Source of the DNA: CAWJFJ01 sp963800065
GTDB taxonomy: Bacteria > Actinomycetota > Acidimicrobiia > Acidimicrobiales > UBA8190
Assembly: GCA_963800065.1 (NCBI GenBank)
Contig: CAWCZO010000008.1
Location: 806,001 to 870,000 of the forward strand
Direction: 5' to 3'
DNA length: 64,000 nt
Under the pieces are notes generated by a model that was not told where the DNA came from, searched no databases, and saw only the letters and a program-made list of their open reading frames with translations. Of the stretch, positions 20,196 through 28,633 are shown piece after piece. The position numbers and the translations under genes were made by a program. The first letter of the stretch is position 1. Every line of letters begins with the position of its first letter.

Positions 20196-22262
20196 TCAGG
20201 CCTGCCCGCACTGGAGCTTCTCGTACCAGCCCGGGACGGGCGCCGGGACCGGTGCCGGGGCGGGCGACGGGGCCACCTGGGCACTGTGGCCCAGCTGGAC
20301 GAGGAACGGCAGCAGCCGCGGCGCCAGGACCAGACCGGCGTCGGCGCTGAAATGGACGCCGTCGTCACAACGCATGTTCACCCCGTCGACGTCCTGCTGG
20401 TAGCGACCGGTCGGCGTGACCACCTTCCCGAGGGGGAAGAGGGTGACGCCCGGGTGCGCGGCGGCCACCGCCGACAGGATCCGGTCGTCCATGGTCACCC
20501 GCCCGGGGGCGTCCTCGGGCACCGTCACGCCGCCGGCCTGGATGGTCGAGTCGTAGTAGGGCGACGTCATGAGGACGACCTTGGCTCCGCGCGAGCCGAG
20601 GATCGACAGCCCCCGGTCCAGTTGGCTTCGCAGGAAGGCGTCGAAGGCCGGGGCGCCGATCGACGTCCACGACCCGTCGTAGTCCTGGTTCATGAGGTCG
20701 ACCCGACCCAGGTAGACGACGACCTCGGGCCGGTACCGGTCGACCCACAGCTGCCACTGATCGAGCAGGGCGTCGGGTTTCCCGAGCTGGCAGGGCGACC
20801 CCGGGGGGTTGGTGTAGAGCAGGAACCGGAACACCGAGTCGGTGGAGACGGCGCAGCCCGGGTGTCCCTCGTTGATGATCTGCACCCCGTAGTCCGATGC
20901 CTCGGGAGCCAGTGACGCCCCCAGGCTCCCGGCCATGGAGTCGCCCACCAGAAGCACTCTCACCGGCGGCCCGCTATGACGGACCCGGCTGGTGGAGATG
21001 GCCCGGACCCGGTGGGCCGAGGGAGCGATGGCGGGGGAGGCCGCCGTCGTCGACACCGACACCAGGGTCAAGGACAGGGCGGCGGCCACGGGAATGCCGG
21101 CGAGAGCCCATCGTGCCGGCACCGCCCCCCGCCGGATCGGCATCTCGACCAGCCGGGCCGACAGGGCGGCGATGCCCAGGGTCACGGCCGTCCGGCTGCC
21201 GAAGAGAGCCCACTCACCGAGCCCGGTCCGTTCCGGCGTCATCACCAGAGCCACCGGCCAGTACCAGAGGTAGGCCCCGTAGGAGATCGTGCCCACGTAG
21301 CGCAGGGGCCGGACCGACAGGACCCGTGCCGCCGGGCCGCCGGGGGCCAGGACGACCCCGGCAACGAGGACGCCGGAGGCCACCGAGGCCAGGAGGAACC
21401 CCCCGTGGAAGGACGAGTCCTCGGGGATCAGGTACCAGACGGCCGCCGCCCCGAGGAGTCCGGTCACCCCGGCCACCGCCCCGATCCGGCGGGTCCCCTC
21501 CGTCCGGGCCGGCCACAGGGCCAGGGCCACGGCCAGGCCGGCCCCCACCAGGAGGGCCTGGGCCCGGGTGTCGGTCCCGTAGTAGGCCCGGTTGAGACTG
21601 GCGTCGGCCGGGGTGAGGACCCACATCCAGGCGGCCGACACGAGGGCCCCGGCTCCGCAGAACACCCCCAGCCAGGCCAGCCTCCGCCGGACGTCCGGCA
21701 CCGCCCGCTGCTTCGGTCCCAGCAGGGTCAAGCCTCCGAGGACGGCGAAGACGACCAGGGGCCAGACCAGGTAGAACTGCTCCTCTATGGCCAGAGACCA
21801 GGTGTGGAGCAGGGGAGAGGGGAAGCTGGGGGCGAAGTAATTGGCGTTCCCGGCCACGAAGTGCCAGTTGGCCACGTAGCCCAGGGTGGCGGCCACGTCG
21901 GCCACGGGGTCGGGCCAGGCCAGGGCGCCCGGCCAGGTGAGGTGGAGCACGGCCAGTCCCCCCACCAGCAGGAACAGCGCCGGGAGGAGCCGCCGGGCTC
22001 GCCGGGCCCAGAACCGCCCGAACCGGATCGTTCCCGTCCCCCGCCGCTCCACCACCAACAGGGACGTGATCAGGTACCCCGACAGGACGAAAAAGGCGTC
22101 AACTCCGTGGAAGCCCCCGGGGATCCACGAGAATCCTGCGTGGTAGGCCATGACCGAGAGCACGGCCAGGGCTCGCAGGCCGTCCAGGGCCGGCGCGCGG
22201 GGGAGCGTGGGACCGTCCCCCCGTGAATGGTCCCCCTGCTCAATCGGTCCCTTGAGCCCCAT
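20196..22262 (-). CDS. Acyltransferase-3 (OafA/YrhL-like) with C-terminal SGNH domain
   Basis: This 688-residue protein has an N-terminal acyltransferase-3 membrane domain (about ten membrane segments) with the usual opening ALDGLRALAVLSVMAYH and VDAFFVLSGYLITSLL. It is fused to a C-terminal external SGNH-hydrolase-like domain with VLLVGDSMAGSLG and a terminal DGVHFSADAG holding the Asp-His pair. Proteins of this architecture O-acetylate surface polysaccharides or peptidoglycan: the membrane part moves acetyl groups out and the SGNH part transfers them. The C-terminal tail has a short Pro/Ala-rich stretch. It is the first of three consecutive homologues on the same strand. Confidence 0.9.
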   Translation of the reverse strand: MGLKGPIEQGDHSRGDGPTLPRAPALDGLRALAVLSVMAYHAGFSWIPGGFHGVDAFFVLSGYLITSLLVVERRGTGTIRFGRFWARRARRLLPALFLLVGGLAVLHLTWPGALAWPDPVADVAATLGYVANWHFVAGNANYFAPSFPSPLLHTWSLAIEEQFYLVWPLVVFAVLGGLTLLGPKQRAVPDVRRRLAWLGVFCGAGALVSAAWMWVLTPADASLNRAYYGTDTRAQALLVGAGLAVALALWPARTEGTRRIGAVAGVTGLLGAAAVWYLIPEDSSFHGGFLLASVASGVLVAGVVLAPGGPAARVLSVRPLRYVGTISYGAYLWYWPVALVMTPERTGLGEWALFGSRTAVTLGIAALSARLVEMPIRRGAVPARWALAGIPVAAALSLTLVSVSTTAASPAIAPSAHRVRAISTSRVRHSGPPVRVLLVGDSMAGSLGASLAPEASDYGVQIINEGHPGCAVSTDSVFRFLLYTNPPGSPCQLGKPDALLDQWQLWVDRYRPEVVVYLGRVDLMNQDYDGSWTSIGAPAFDAFLRSQLDRGLSILGSRGAKVVLMTSPYYDSTIQAGGVTVPEDAPGRVTMDDRILSAVAAAHPGVTLFPLGKVVTPTGRYQQDVDGVNMRCDDGVHFSADAGLVLAPRLLPFLVQLGHSAQVAPSPAPAPVPAPVPGWYEKLQCGQA

Positions 22263-22321
22263 CTATTCATGCTGGCACAGGGGTTGCTGCTAATTCGCCG
22301 GGCGGCACCGGCGTCGGCTCG

Positions 22322-24379
22322 TCAGCGGAGCCGGATGATCTGGGGCCAGATCCTCGGTGACAGCCAGGCGTAGAACGGCTCGGCCACGGCCTGAGTGGAG
22401 TTCCCGACGAAGGGATTCCCGGGGGCGTACGAGGGGGTGTGGATCCCGTCGGCCGTCCTCACCTGCACCCCGTCGAGGGTCTGGGCGTAGTGCCCGCCCG
22501 GGCAGAGGATCGATCCGAAATCGATCACGCTCACCCTGCCGGGGAATTCGGATGCCGCTTCACGAATCAGCTGGTTGTAGATGTCTCGACGCGCCGCCGA
22601 GTCGGAGGGATCCGGTGGCTCACCGACGGCCGCCCCCGGGTCCATGCAGGCCATCGTCAAGAGGTCGAGGTGGGCGCCGTGGGCCGTCGCCACTTCGGCC
22701 AGGAGGCGCATCTGGCTCAACTCGTAGGACTGAAACGAGGGCGACAAGATGTTCGTCCAGCGTCCGTTGCGCAAGATGCCCTGGGTCTCCCACCGTCCGG
22801 CCAGGAACAGCACGACGTCCCCGGGTTCGGTGTCGGCCACCCGCTGCGCATAGATGGCGGGCCACTGGAGGTCGGGCGGGGTGGCGGAATTGCATGCCGA
22901 GAACATGGTCAGTCCCGGATCGGGCGGGTCACCCGATGCCTCCGTGCCGATGGCCAGCCCACAGCCGAACTGGCCGTCGTTGTGGACGGTCGTCCCGACC
23001 GGCGCCGTGGCCGCCAGTGCGTGACCGAGAGTGAGGGACGTGGAGTCCCCCAGCATCACCACCAGCGGGGGAGCCGCTTCACTGGGGCCGTCGACGGCAG
23101 GACGAGCGTCGGTCGCCGTCACCAGTTTGGGCTGAACACGGGGGACGGGACCGGCCAGGGCGACGGGCACCGTCGTGGCGCCCACGATGACCGTTGCCAC
23201 CAGTGCGACTGCTCCGCCGGCCGGGATGAGTGATTTGAAGGACCGCCAGAACGTCCCTCTCATGATCGGACGCTCCACGGCGTAGTAACTGACGGTGGCG
23301 GCCAACATCGTGGCCCCCAGCCGCTCGGCGAACAGCGTCACGCCGGAGGAGCCCGTCCGGATCGGCGAGAGGAAGACGAGGAGCGGGAAGTGCCACAGGT
23401 AGAGGCCGTAGGAGATCTCGCCCATCCACGCCAGTGGCCGATTCGACAGCACGCGGCCGAGTGGCCCGGTGCGGAGAACGACAGCGGCCAGGATCGTTGC
23501 CGCCGCGGCCACAGAGACGAGGGCGAAGCCGCCGACGTAGGTCAGGGCGGACGAGTCGTTCAACTGGCGCGACAGGACGGCCACGCCGATCAGGCCGACG
23601 ATCCCGACGACGGTGAGGGTCCGGCTCATGGACCGACCGGTGACGACGGGGACCGGACCCTCGGCGCCCCGACGCCACTGGACGAGGGCCAACGAACAGG
23701 CCAGTGCCGCTCCCATCAGCAGGCCCTGGGCGTGGGTGTCGGTCCCGAAATAGATGCGGATGTTGGGGCTACCGGGCTGATAGAGCAGGCCCATCTCGGT
23801 GGCCGACGCCACCACACCGGTGACGCAGATGCCGAGAAGGATCGGCGCGGCACGGCGAGCTCCCCGGGCCAGCGCCACCACGCCCAGAACGACCAGGGGC
23901 CAGATCACGTAGAACTGCTCCTCGATGGCCAATGACCACGTGTGGAGGAGAGGCGAGACGGCCCCGGTGGCATCCCAGTAGTTGCTGGCGTCGGCGATCT
24001 GGTGCCAGTTGGAGAAGAAGAAGAGCGCTGACAAGGCATCGAGCCTGTAGCCGGGATAGGTACCCGGGGGGGCCAAAAAGCGCACGTAGGCGGTGACAGC
24101 CAGGATCACGAGCAGAAGACACGGGAGGAGCCGTCGCGCCCGCCGGGCCCAGAAGGCGAGAAGATTCAGACGCCCGTTGCCCCGGTAGTCGGCCAGCAGC
24201 AGCGTGGTGATGAGATAACCCGACAGCACGAAGAAGACGTCGACGCCCACGAACCCACCGGGCAGCAGACCGGGGGCGAAGTGGAACACCATCACGGCCA
24301 TGACGGCCAGCCCCCGTAGTCCGTCCAACCCGCCAATGCGCGTCTGGCTCACGGCCACCGGCGCCGGATGCCTTGCCAT
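22322..24379 (-). CDS. Acyltransferase-3 with C-terminal SGNH domain
   Basis: This is the second of three consecutive homologues. From the ATG at 24379 it is 685 residues; I chose that start over the ATG at 24397 because GGAAGG lies 8 bases upstream. The membrane domain begins GLDGLRGLAVMAVMVFH and contains VDVFFVLSGYLITTLLL. The external SGNH domain has VVMLGDSTSLTLGHAL and ends with DGIHTPSYAPG. A linker with VALAGPVPRVQ joins the two. The predicted role is O-acylation of an exported glycan. Sequence divergence from its neighbours suggests different acceptor specificity rather than a recent duplication. Confidence 0.9.
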   Translation of the reverse strand: MARHPAPVAVSQTRIGGLDGLRGLAVMAVMVFHFAPGLLPGGFVGVDVFFVLSGYLITTLLLADYRGNGRLNLLAFWARRARRLLPCLLLVILAVTAYVRFLAPPGTYPGYRLDALSALFFFSNWHQIADASNYWDATGAVSPLLHTWSLAIEEQFYVIWPLVVLGVVALARGARRAAPILLGICVTGVVASATEMGLLYQPGSPNIRIYFGTDTHAQGLLMGAALACSLALVQWRRGAEGPVPVVTGRSMSRTLTVVGIVGLIGVAVLSRQLNDSSALTYVGGFALVSVAAAATILAAVVLRTGPLGRVLSNRPLAWMGEISYGLYLWHFPLLVFLSPIRTGSSGVTLFAERLGATMLAATVSYYAVERPIMRGTFWRSFKSLIPAGGAVALVATVIVGATTVPVALAGPVPRVQPKLVTATDARPAVDGPSEAAPPLVVMLGDSTSLTLGHALAATAPVGTTVHNDGQFGCGLAIGTEASGDPPDPGLTMFSACNSATPPDLQWPAIYAQRVADTEPGDVVLFLAGRWETQGILRNGRWTNILSPSFQSYELSQMRLLAEVATAHGAHLDLLTMACMDPGAAVGEPPDPSDSAARRDIYNQLIREAASEFPGRVSVIDFGSILCPGGHYAQTLDGVQVRTADGIHTPSYAPGNPFVGNSTQAVAEPFYAWLSPRIWPQIIRLR

Positions 24380-24438
24380 GGGCGCCGCCTTCCGCATTTC
24401 CCGATGATGGCGGCCGGAGCCTCCTTATGTCCAGCGAC

Positions 24439-26529
24439 TCACACCGTTGGCGTGTGCTCGGCGGCTGCCTGCATGATCAGCGGGTAGATCTTGGGGTCGA
24501 GCCATCGTGCGAACGCTCCCACCTGGGTAGCCGTGTCCGGCAGCGGCGCGTTTTCGTCGAACGGTTGGTCGAACACGAAATGAATACCATCGGGTGCCCG
24601 GACGACGAGGTTCCCGATGGTGCCGGCGAACCGGCCATCGGGGCTGACGATCCGATTCAGCCTGACGAGTGTCACCGTCTTCGGATTCTCGGCGGCGACC
24701 TGGCGGACCAGATCGTTGTAGTCGTTCACTCGTACCGGATCGTCCTGCGGCGGAGACTGGCCGTCGGGCAGCTCGGCGGCGTCATAGTAGGGAGCCGTCA
24801 TCAGCACGACGCCGCCGCCGCCGGAGGCGGCGATCGACACGAATCGCTGAAGCTGGCCTTCCACATAGCGGGCATAGCTCGGGTCCGTGATATTGGTGAC
24901 CTGCCCGGCGAGATCGGTACGGTCGAACACCTCCCAGTAGCCGGCCAGCAGGATGACCACCCGCGGCCGAAAATGGATCACGTCCTGTTCGAGCAAGGCG
25001 GGCCACTGGGCATCGGTGGGCGAGCCGGAGTTGCACGCACCGGTGACCGGGCGGGTCGTGCCGTCCACTTCGACGAAGCGACCTTCGGCGATGCCGCACC
25101 CCTCGGTGGAGACATTGATCACATGAGTCCGGTATTTGTACTCCTCCGGTCGGTAAGAGAGGGAGAATCCCAGAGTGAGAGCGGTGGAGTCACCGTCCAA
25201 GAGGATGGGGACGGTCGTCCCGCTCGCCGGAGTCGTCGCGCCCGCCGGAGTCGTCCCGCTCGGGGCGGGGGCAACAGACGGAGCCGGAGCAACCGACGGA
25301 GCCGGAGCGACGGACGGCAATGCCAGTGCGTCGGCCGTCGTACCGGCGAGAACGACGACGACCGTTCCCGCCAACAGCCCGATCGCCGGAATGCCGGCCT
25401 TCAGGGAGCGCCAGAAATTTGCGAACATGACCCGTCGCTCGACCAGGTAGAAGCTCAAAGTGGCCAAGAAGATCGTGGCGGCGAAGCGGATGACGAGGAG
25501 GTCGAGTCCGCCCAGGCCGGTCCGCGCCGCATCGAGGTAGACGGCGACGGGATAGTGCCAGAGATAGGCCCCGTAGGAGATCATGCCCAGCCATACCAGG
25601 GGTCGGAGGGACAAGACGGCGGCGATGGGACCATCAGGGACGCACGCGGCTCCGATGATGATGGCCGCCGCCGAGAGGGCCGAGAGCATGAAGCCGCCCT
25701 GATAGTCGAACGATGAGGTGCCGTTCTCGAGGTAGGTCAGGGTGAGGGTGCCGGCGAAGCCGGCCACACCGACGAAGACGAGGCTCCACCGGGCCCAGCG
25801 GGATAGAGCGAGTGGGGCCATCCCCTCGGCACCCCGCTTCAACTGGACGAGACCCATGCCGCAGGCCATGACGGCACCGATCAGGATGGACTGCGCATGG
25901 GTATCGGTCCCGAAGTAGAGCCGGGTGATGTTGGCGCTCGGACTGTAGAGATAGGCCATCTCGACAGCCGAAGCGGCGGCACCGACCAATGACAGCACCA
26001 GCAGGGCCTTGACGCCTCGGGCGAACGTCCGGCTCAGACCCATCACGGCCAGGGTCACCAACGGCCAGACCAGGTAGAACTGTTCCTCGACGGCCAGGGA
26101 CCACGTATGGGTGAGAGGGGAGGCGGCGCCGGTCGTCACGAAGTAGTTGCCACTGGCGGCGATCTGCCACCAGTTCGAGAAGTAGAACAGCGCCGAGAGC
26201 GCATCCATCCTGAATCCCGGGTAGAGCCCGGCCGGCTCGGCGAACCGGACCATGAACGTCACCGCCACGAGGACGATGAGCAACGCCGGCAACAGTCTCC
26301 GGGCTCGTCGCAGCCAGAATGCCGACAGCTTTATCCGGTGGCGTCGGTGGTACTCGTCGATCAGCAGCCCGGTGATGAGATAGCCCGAGAGCACGTAGAA
26401 GATGTCCAGGCTGAAGAAGCCGCCCTGGAGCCAGCCCACCCCGAAGTGGTACCCCATGATGATGAGAAGGGCGACGGCACGGAGCCCGTCGAGGGCTGTA
26501 ATCCGCTCTCTGGTGGTCGTATTACGCAC
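24439..26529 (-). CDS. Acyltransferase-3 with C-terminal SGNH domain and PSVAPA-repeat linker
   Basis: This is the third tandem homologue (696 residues, GTG start at 26529). It opens with ALDGLRAVALLIIMGYH and LDIFYVLSGYLITGLL; the SGNH part has ILLDGDSTALTLGFSL and terminal DGIHFVFDQPF. Between the last membrane segment and the SGNH domain lies an external linker containing three back-to-back PSVAPA units followed by Thr/Pro/Ala-rich sequence. This is probably a flexible spacer and a likely site of length variation. It is divergent from rapZ, which begins about 210 bp away. Function is inferred from the family: acylation of surface polysaccharide. Confidence 0.9.
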   Translation of the reverse strand: MRNTTTRERITALDGLRAVALLIIMGYHFGVGWLQGGFFSLDIFYVLSGYLITGLLIDEYHRRHRIKLSAFWLRRARRLLPALLIVLVAVTFMVRFAEPAGLYPGFRMDALSALFYFSNWWQIAASGNYFVTTGAASPLTHTWSLAVEEQFYLVWPLVTLAVMGLSRTFARGVKALLVLSLVGAAASAVEMAYLYSPSANITRLYFGTDTHAQSILIGAVMACGMGLVQLKRGAEGMAPLALSRWARWSLVFVGVAGFAGTLTLTYLENGTSSFDYQGGFMLSALSAAAIIIGAACVPDGPIAAVLSLRPLVWLGMISYGAYLWHYPVAVYLDAARTGLGGLDLLVIRFAATIFLATLSFYLVERRVMFANFWRSLKAGIPAIGLLAGTVVVVLAGTTADALALPSVAPAPSVAPAPSVAPAPSGTTPAGATTPASGTTVPILLDGDSTALTLGFSLSYRPEEYKYRTHVINVSTEGCGIAEGRFVEVDGTTRPVTGACNSGSPTDAQWPALLEQDVIHFRPRVVILLAGYWEVFDRTDLAGQVTNITDPSYARYVEGQLQRFVSIAASGGGGVVLMTAPYYDAAELPDGQSPPQDDPVRVNDYNDLVRQVAAENPKTVTLVRLNRIVSPDGRFAGTIGNLVVRAPDGIHFVFDQPFDENAPLPDTATQVGAFARWLDPKIYPLIMQAAAEHTPTV

Positions 26530-26687
26530 TGTCGAGCGGGCGGGGAGGAAACACCGTCACAAAGCCTAGGATCGTCCCACCCCGGGAGTCATTTCGCACC
26601 GTCTCCACTTCTCGTCGCCGAACCGACCACCGCTGTCCCCGACCGCACCGCACGACGAAGCAGGATGACGATTCGCCGACGTGTCCG

Positions 26688-26727
26688 CCGTCACCTCACT
26701 TCTCGGTCCGTCACCTCACTTCTCGGT
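26688..26727. repeat. Perfect 20-bp tandem duplication upstream of rapZ
   Basis: Two identical head-to-tail 20-bp units (CCGTCACCTCACTTCTCGGT) end 11 bases before the rapZ ATG. They lie in the spacer between the acyltransferase and rapZ, where the rapZ promoter or 5' leader would be. Whether they bind a protein or are a replication-slippage product cannot be told from this copy. Confidence 0.9.
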
Positions 26728-26738
26728 CGGGAAGACCT

Positions 26739-27626
26739 ATGTTGGGTGGTATTCCCACCGACAGAGAGATCTCCGCGGCCCCGGCCGACTATGTCCTCAT
26801 CACCGGCCTCTCAGGAGCCGGCCGGTCAACCGCCGCCGCCGCTCTCGAGGACGCCGGCTGGTACGTGATCGACAACATGCCGTCGTCACTGCTCACCCAG
26901 GTGGCCGATGTCGTCAGCCGCACGGGATCGGGCCAGGACCGGGTGGCCCTCGTCATCGGACGGGGCGGGGGCCAGATCGAGGAGGCCCTCTCGGCCATCG
27001 ACGAGCTGCGGGCCCGGGGCCACCGGGTCCGGGTCGTCTATCTCGACGCCCCCCAGGACATCCTGGTCCGACGGTTCGAAGGGACCCGCCGGCGCCATCC
27101 CATCGCCGGCGCCAACGTCGAAGAGGCCATCAGCGACGAGCGGCGGCTGCTCGAACCGATCCGTGACCGGGCCGACGTGGTCGTCGACACGGGCGAGCTG
27201 AACGTCAACCAGTTGCGGGTCAGGGTCCTCGAGCTGTTCGCCGACCGGTCCGAGGCCATGGTCACCTCGGTGGTGTCCTTCGGGTACAAGCACGGTGTGC
27301 CGCTCGATGCCGACCTGGTCTTCGACTGCCGATTCCTCCCCAATCCCCATTGGATCGAGAATCTCCGGGCGCTCTCGGGACTGGACGAGCCCGTGCGGGA
27401 CTTCGTCCTGGCCCAGGAGGAGACCCGTCCGTTCCTCGACCGCGTGGTCGACCTGGTGGCCCCGCTCCTCCCGGCCTACATGGCCGAGGGGAAGTCGTAT
27501 CTCACCATCGCCATGGGATGTACGGGCGGCCGGCACCGGTCTGTCGTCCTGGCCGAGGAGCTGGCCCGTCTCCTGGGGGACCGGGGGGCGGTCCCGTCGG
27601 TCTTCCACCGGGACGTGGGCCGGTGA
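26739..27626 (+). CDS. rapZ: RNase adapter/nucleotide-binding protein RapZ
   Basis: The 295-residue RapZ protein has an N-terminal P-loop GLSGAGRST at residues 23-31, in which Arg replaces the classic Lys, as I recall for actinobacterial RapZ. It is followed by the DNMPSSLL motif. The C-terminal domain contains GCTGGRHRSVVLAEELA, the conserved signature of the RNA/metabolite-binding half. In Enterobacteria RapZ guides RNase E to a small RNA controlling glucosamine-6-phosphate synthase; the actinobacterial role is less defined. GGGAAG precedes the ATG. The 3' end overlaps yvcK by 4 bases (GTGA), the usual coupling of this pair. Confidence 0.95.
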   Translation: MLGGIPTDREISAAPADYVLITGLSGAGRSTAAAALEDAGWYVIDNMPSSLLTQVADVVSRTGSGQDRVALVIGRGGGQIEEALSAIDELRARGHRVRVVYLDAPQDILVRRFEGTRRRHPIAGANVEEAISDERRLLEPIRDRADVVVDTGELNVNQLRVRVLELFADRSEAMVTSVVSFGYKHGVPLDADLVFDCRFLPNPHWIENLRALSGLDEPVRDFVLAQEETRPFLDRVVDLVAPLLPAYMAEGKSYLTIAMGCTGGRHRSVVLAEELARLLGDRGAVPSVFHRDVGR

Positions 27627-28519
27627 CGCCCCCGGGCGGGGGTCCCCGGTCCGGGGGTCCGCGGGTGGTGGCTGTGGGAGGGGGCCACGGGCTCGCCGCC
27701 AGCCTCCGCGCCGCCCGTCTCTACGCCGGTGCCATCACCGCCGTCGTCTCGGTGGCCGACGACGGTGGTTCGTCGGGCCGTCTCCGGCGGCAGATGGGCA
27801 TCGTCCCCCCCGGCGATCTCCGCAAATGCCTGGTGGCCCTGGCCGAGGACGGCGACCTGCTGGCCCAGGTCTTCGAACAGCGCTTCGACGCCGACGCCGA
27901 CGAGCTCACCGGGCACGCTCTCGGCAACCTGATCATCGCCGGGCTCATGGCCGCGGCGGGAGATGTCCAGGTCGGCCTGGACGAAGCCGCCCGGCTTCTC
28001 GGAGCCCACGGCCGGGTCGTGCCCGCCGCCACCGGGCCGGTCGTCCTGAAGGCCTCCTCCGACGGGGGGGACATCGAGGGCCAAACCGCCGTCGGGGGCA
28101 CGACCGACATCCAACGGGTGTCGGTGATCCCGGCCGACGCCGCCCCCCCGCCCGCCGCCCTGGCCGCCCTGGCCGAGGCCGACCAGATCGTGGTGGGACC
28201 CGGCTCGCTCTTCACCAGTGTCCTGGCCGCCCTGGCCGTCCCCGGTATCGCCGAGGCCATCGGGGCGGCGTCGGCCCGGATCGTCTACGTGGCCAACCTG
28301 CGCCCGCAGCCGGCCGAGACCGAAGGTTTCGACGTCGCCGGCCATGTCGCCGCCCTGGTGGCGCATGGTGTGGCCGTCGACGTCGTCGTGGCCGACACCA
28401 CCGCCATCGCCCTCGGGAACCTGGCCGTGGCGGTCGTCGAAGGCCCTCTGGCCAAGGCCAACGGGCTGGCCCATGATCCCCGCAGACTGGCGGACGCCCT
28501 GGTCGGTCTGGTCGGATAG
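27623..28519 (+). CDS. yvcK: Gluconeogenesis factor YvcK/CofD-like protein
   Basis: The 298-residue protein has the YvcK/CofD Rossmann-type motifs VVAVGGGHGLAASLRAA near the start, VADDGGSSGRLR, PPGDLRKCLVALA, and later VVGPGSLFTSVLAAL. YvcK binds UDP-sugars and coordinates cell-wall synthesis with carbon source in Bacillus and mycobacteria. The start is the GTG overlapping the rapZ stop. A Gly/Pro/Arg stretch precedes the conserved domain. In most actinobacteria whiA follows; here there is only a 110-bp spacer before gap. Expression is presumably coupled to rapZ. Confidence 0.93.
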   Translation: MTPPGGGPRSGGPRVVAVGGGHGLAASLRAARLYAGAITAVVSVADDGGSSGRLRRQMGIVPPGDLRKCLVALAEDGDLLAQVFEQRFDADADELTGHALGNLIIAGLMAAAGDVQVGLDEAARLLGAHGRVVPAATGPVVLKASSDGGDIEGQTAVGGTTDIQRVSVIPADAAPPPAALAALAEADQIVVGPGSLFTSVLAALAVPGIAEAIGAASARIVYVANLRPQPAETEGFDVAGHVAALVAHGVAVDVVVADTTAIALGNLAVAVVEGPLAKANGLAHDPRRLADALVGLVG

Positions 28520-28528
28520 GGGTCCGCC

Positions 28529-28633
28529 ATGCTGCAGACCAGGGACGGCCGGATGGCCGCCAGCAGGCGGGCGCCGGGCGGCGGGGCCAGGGGCGACGGG
28601 GGAGCGATGGCCGACGAGGTGAGAGGCAGATGA
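28529..28633 (+). CDS. Possible 34-codon small ORF coupled to gap
   Basis: An ATG at 28529, preceded by AGGGG at a suitable distance, opens a 34-codon frame rich in Arg, Gly and Ala. Its TGA overlaps the gap start codon as ATGA. It occupies the spacer between yvcK and gap where whiA would be expected. It has no similarity I recognise to WhiA. It could be a leader peptide tuning gap translation or a chance frame in GC-rich DNA. Confidence 0.25.
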   Translation: MLQTRDGRMAASRRAPGGGARGDGGAMADEVRGR

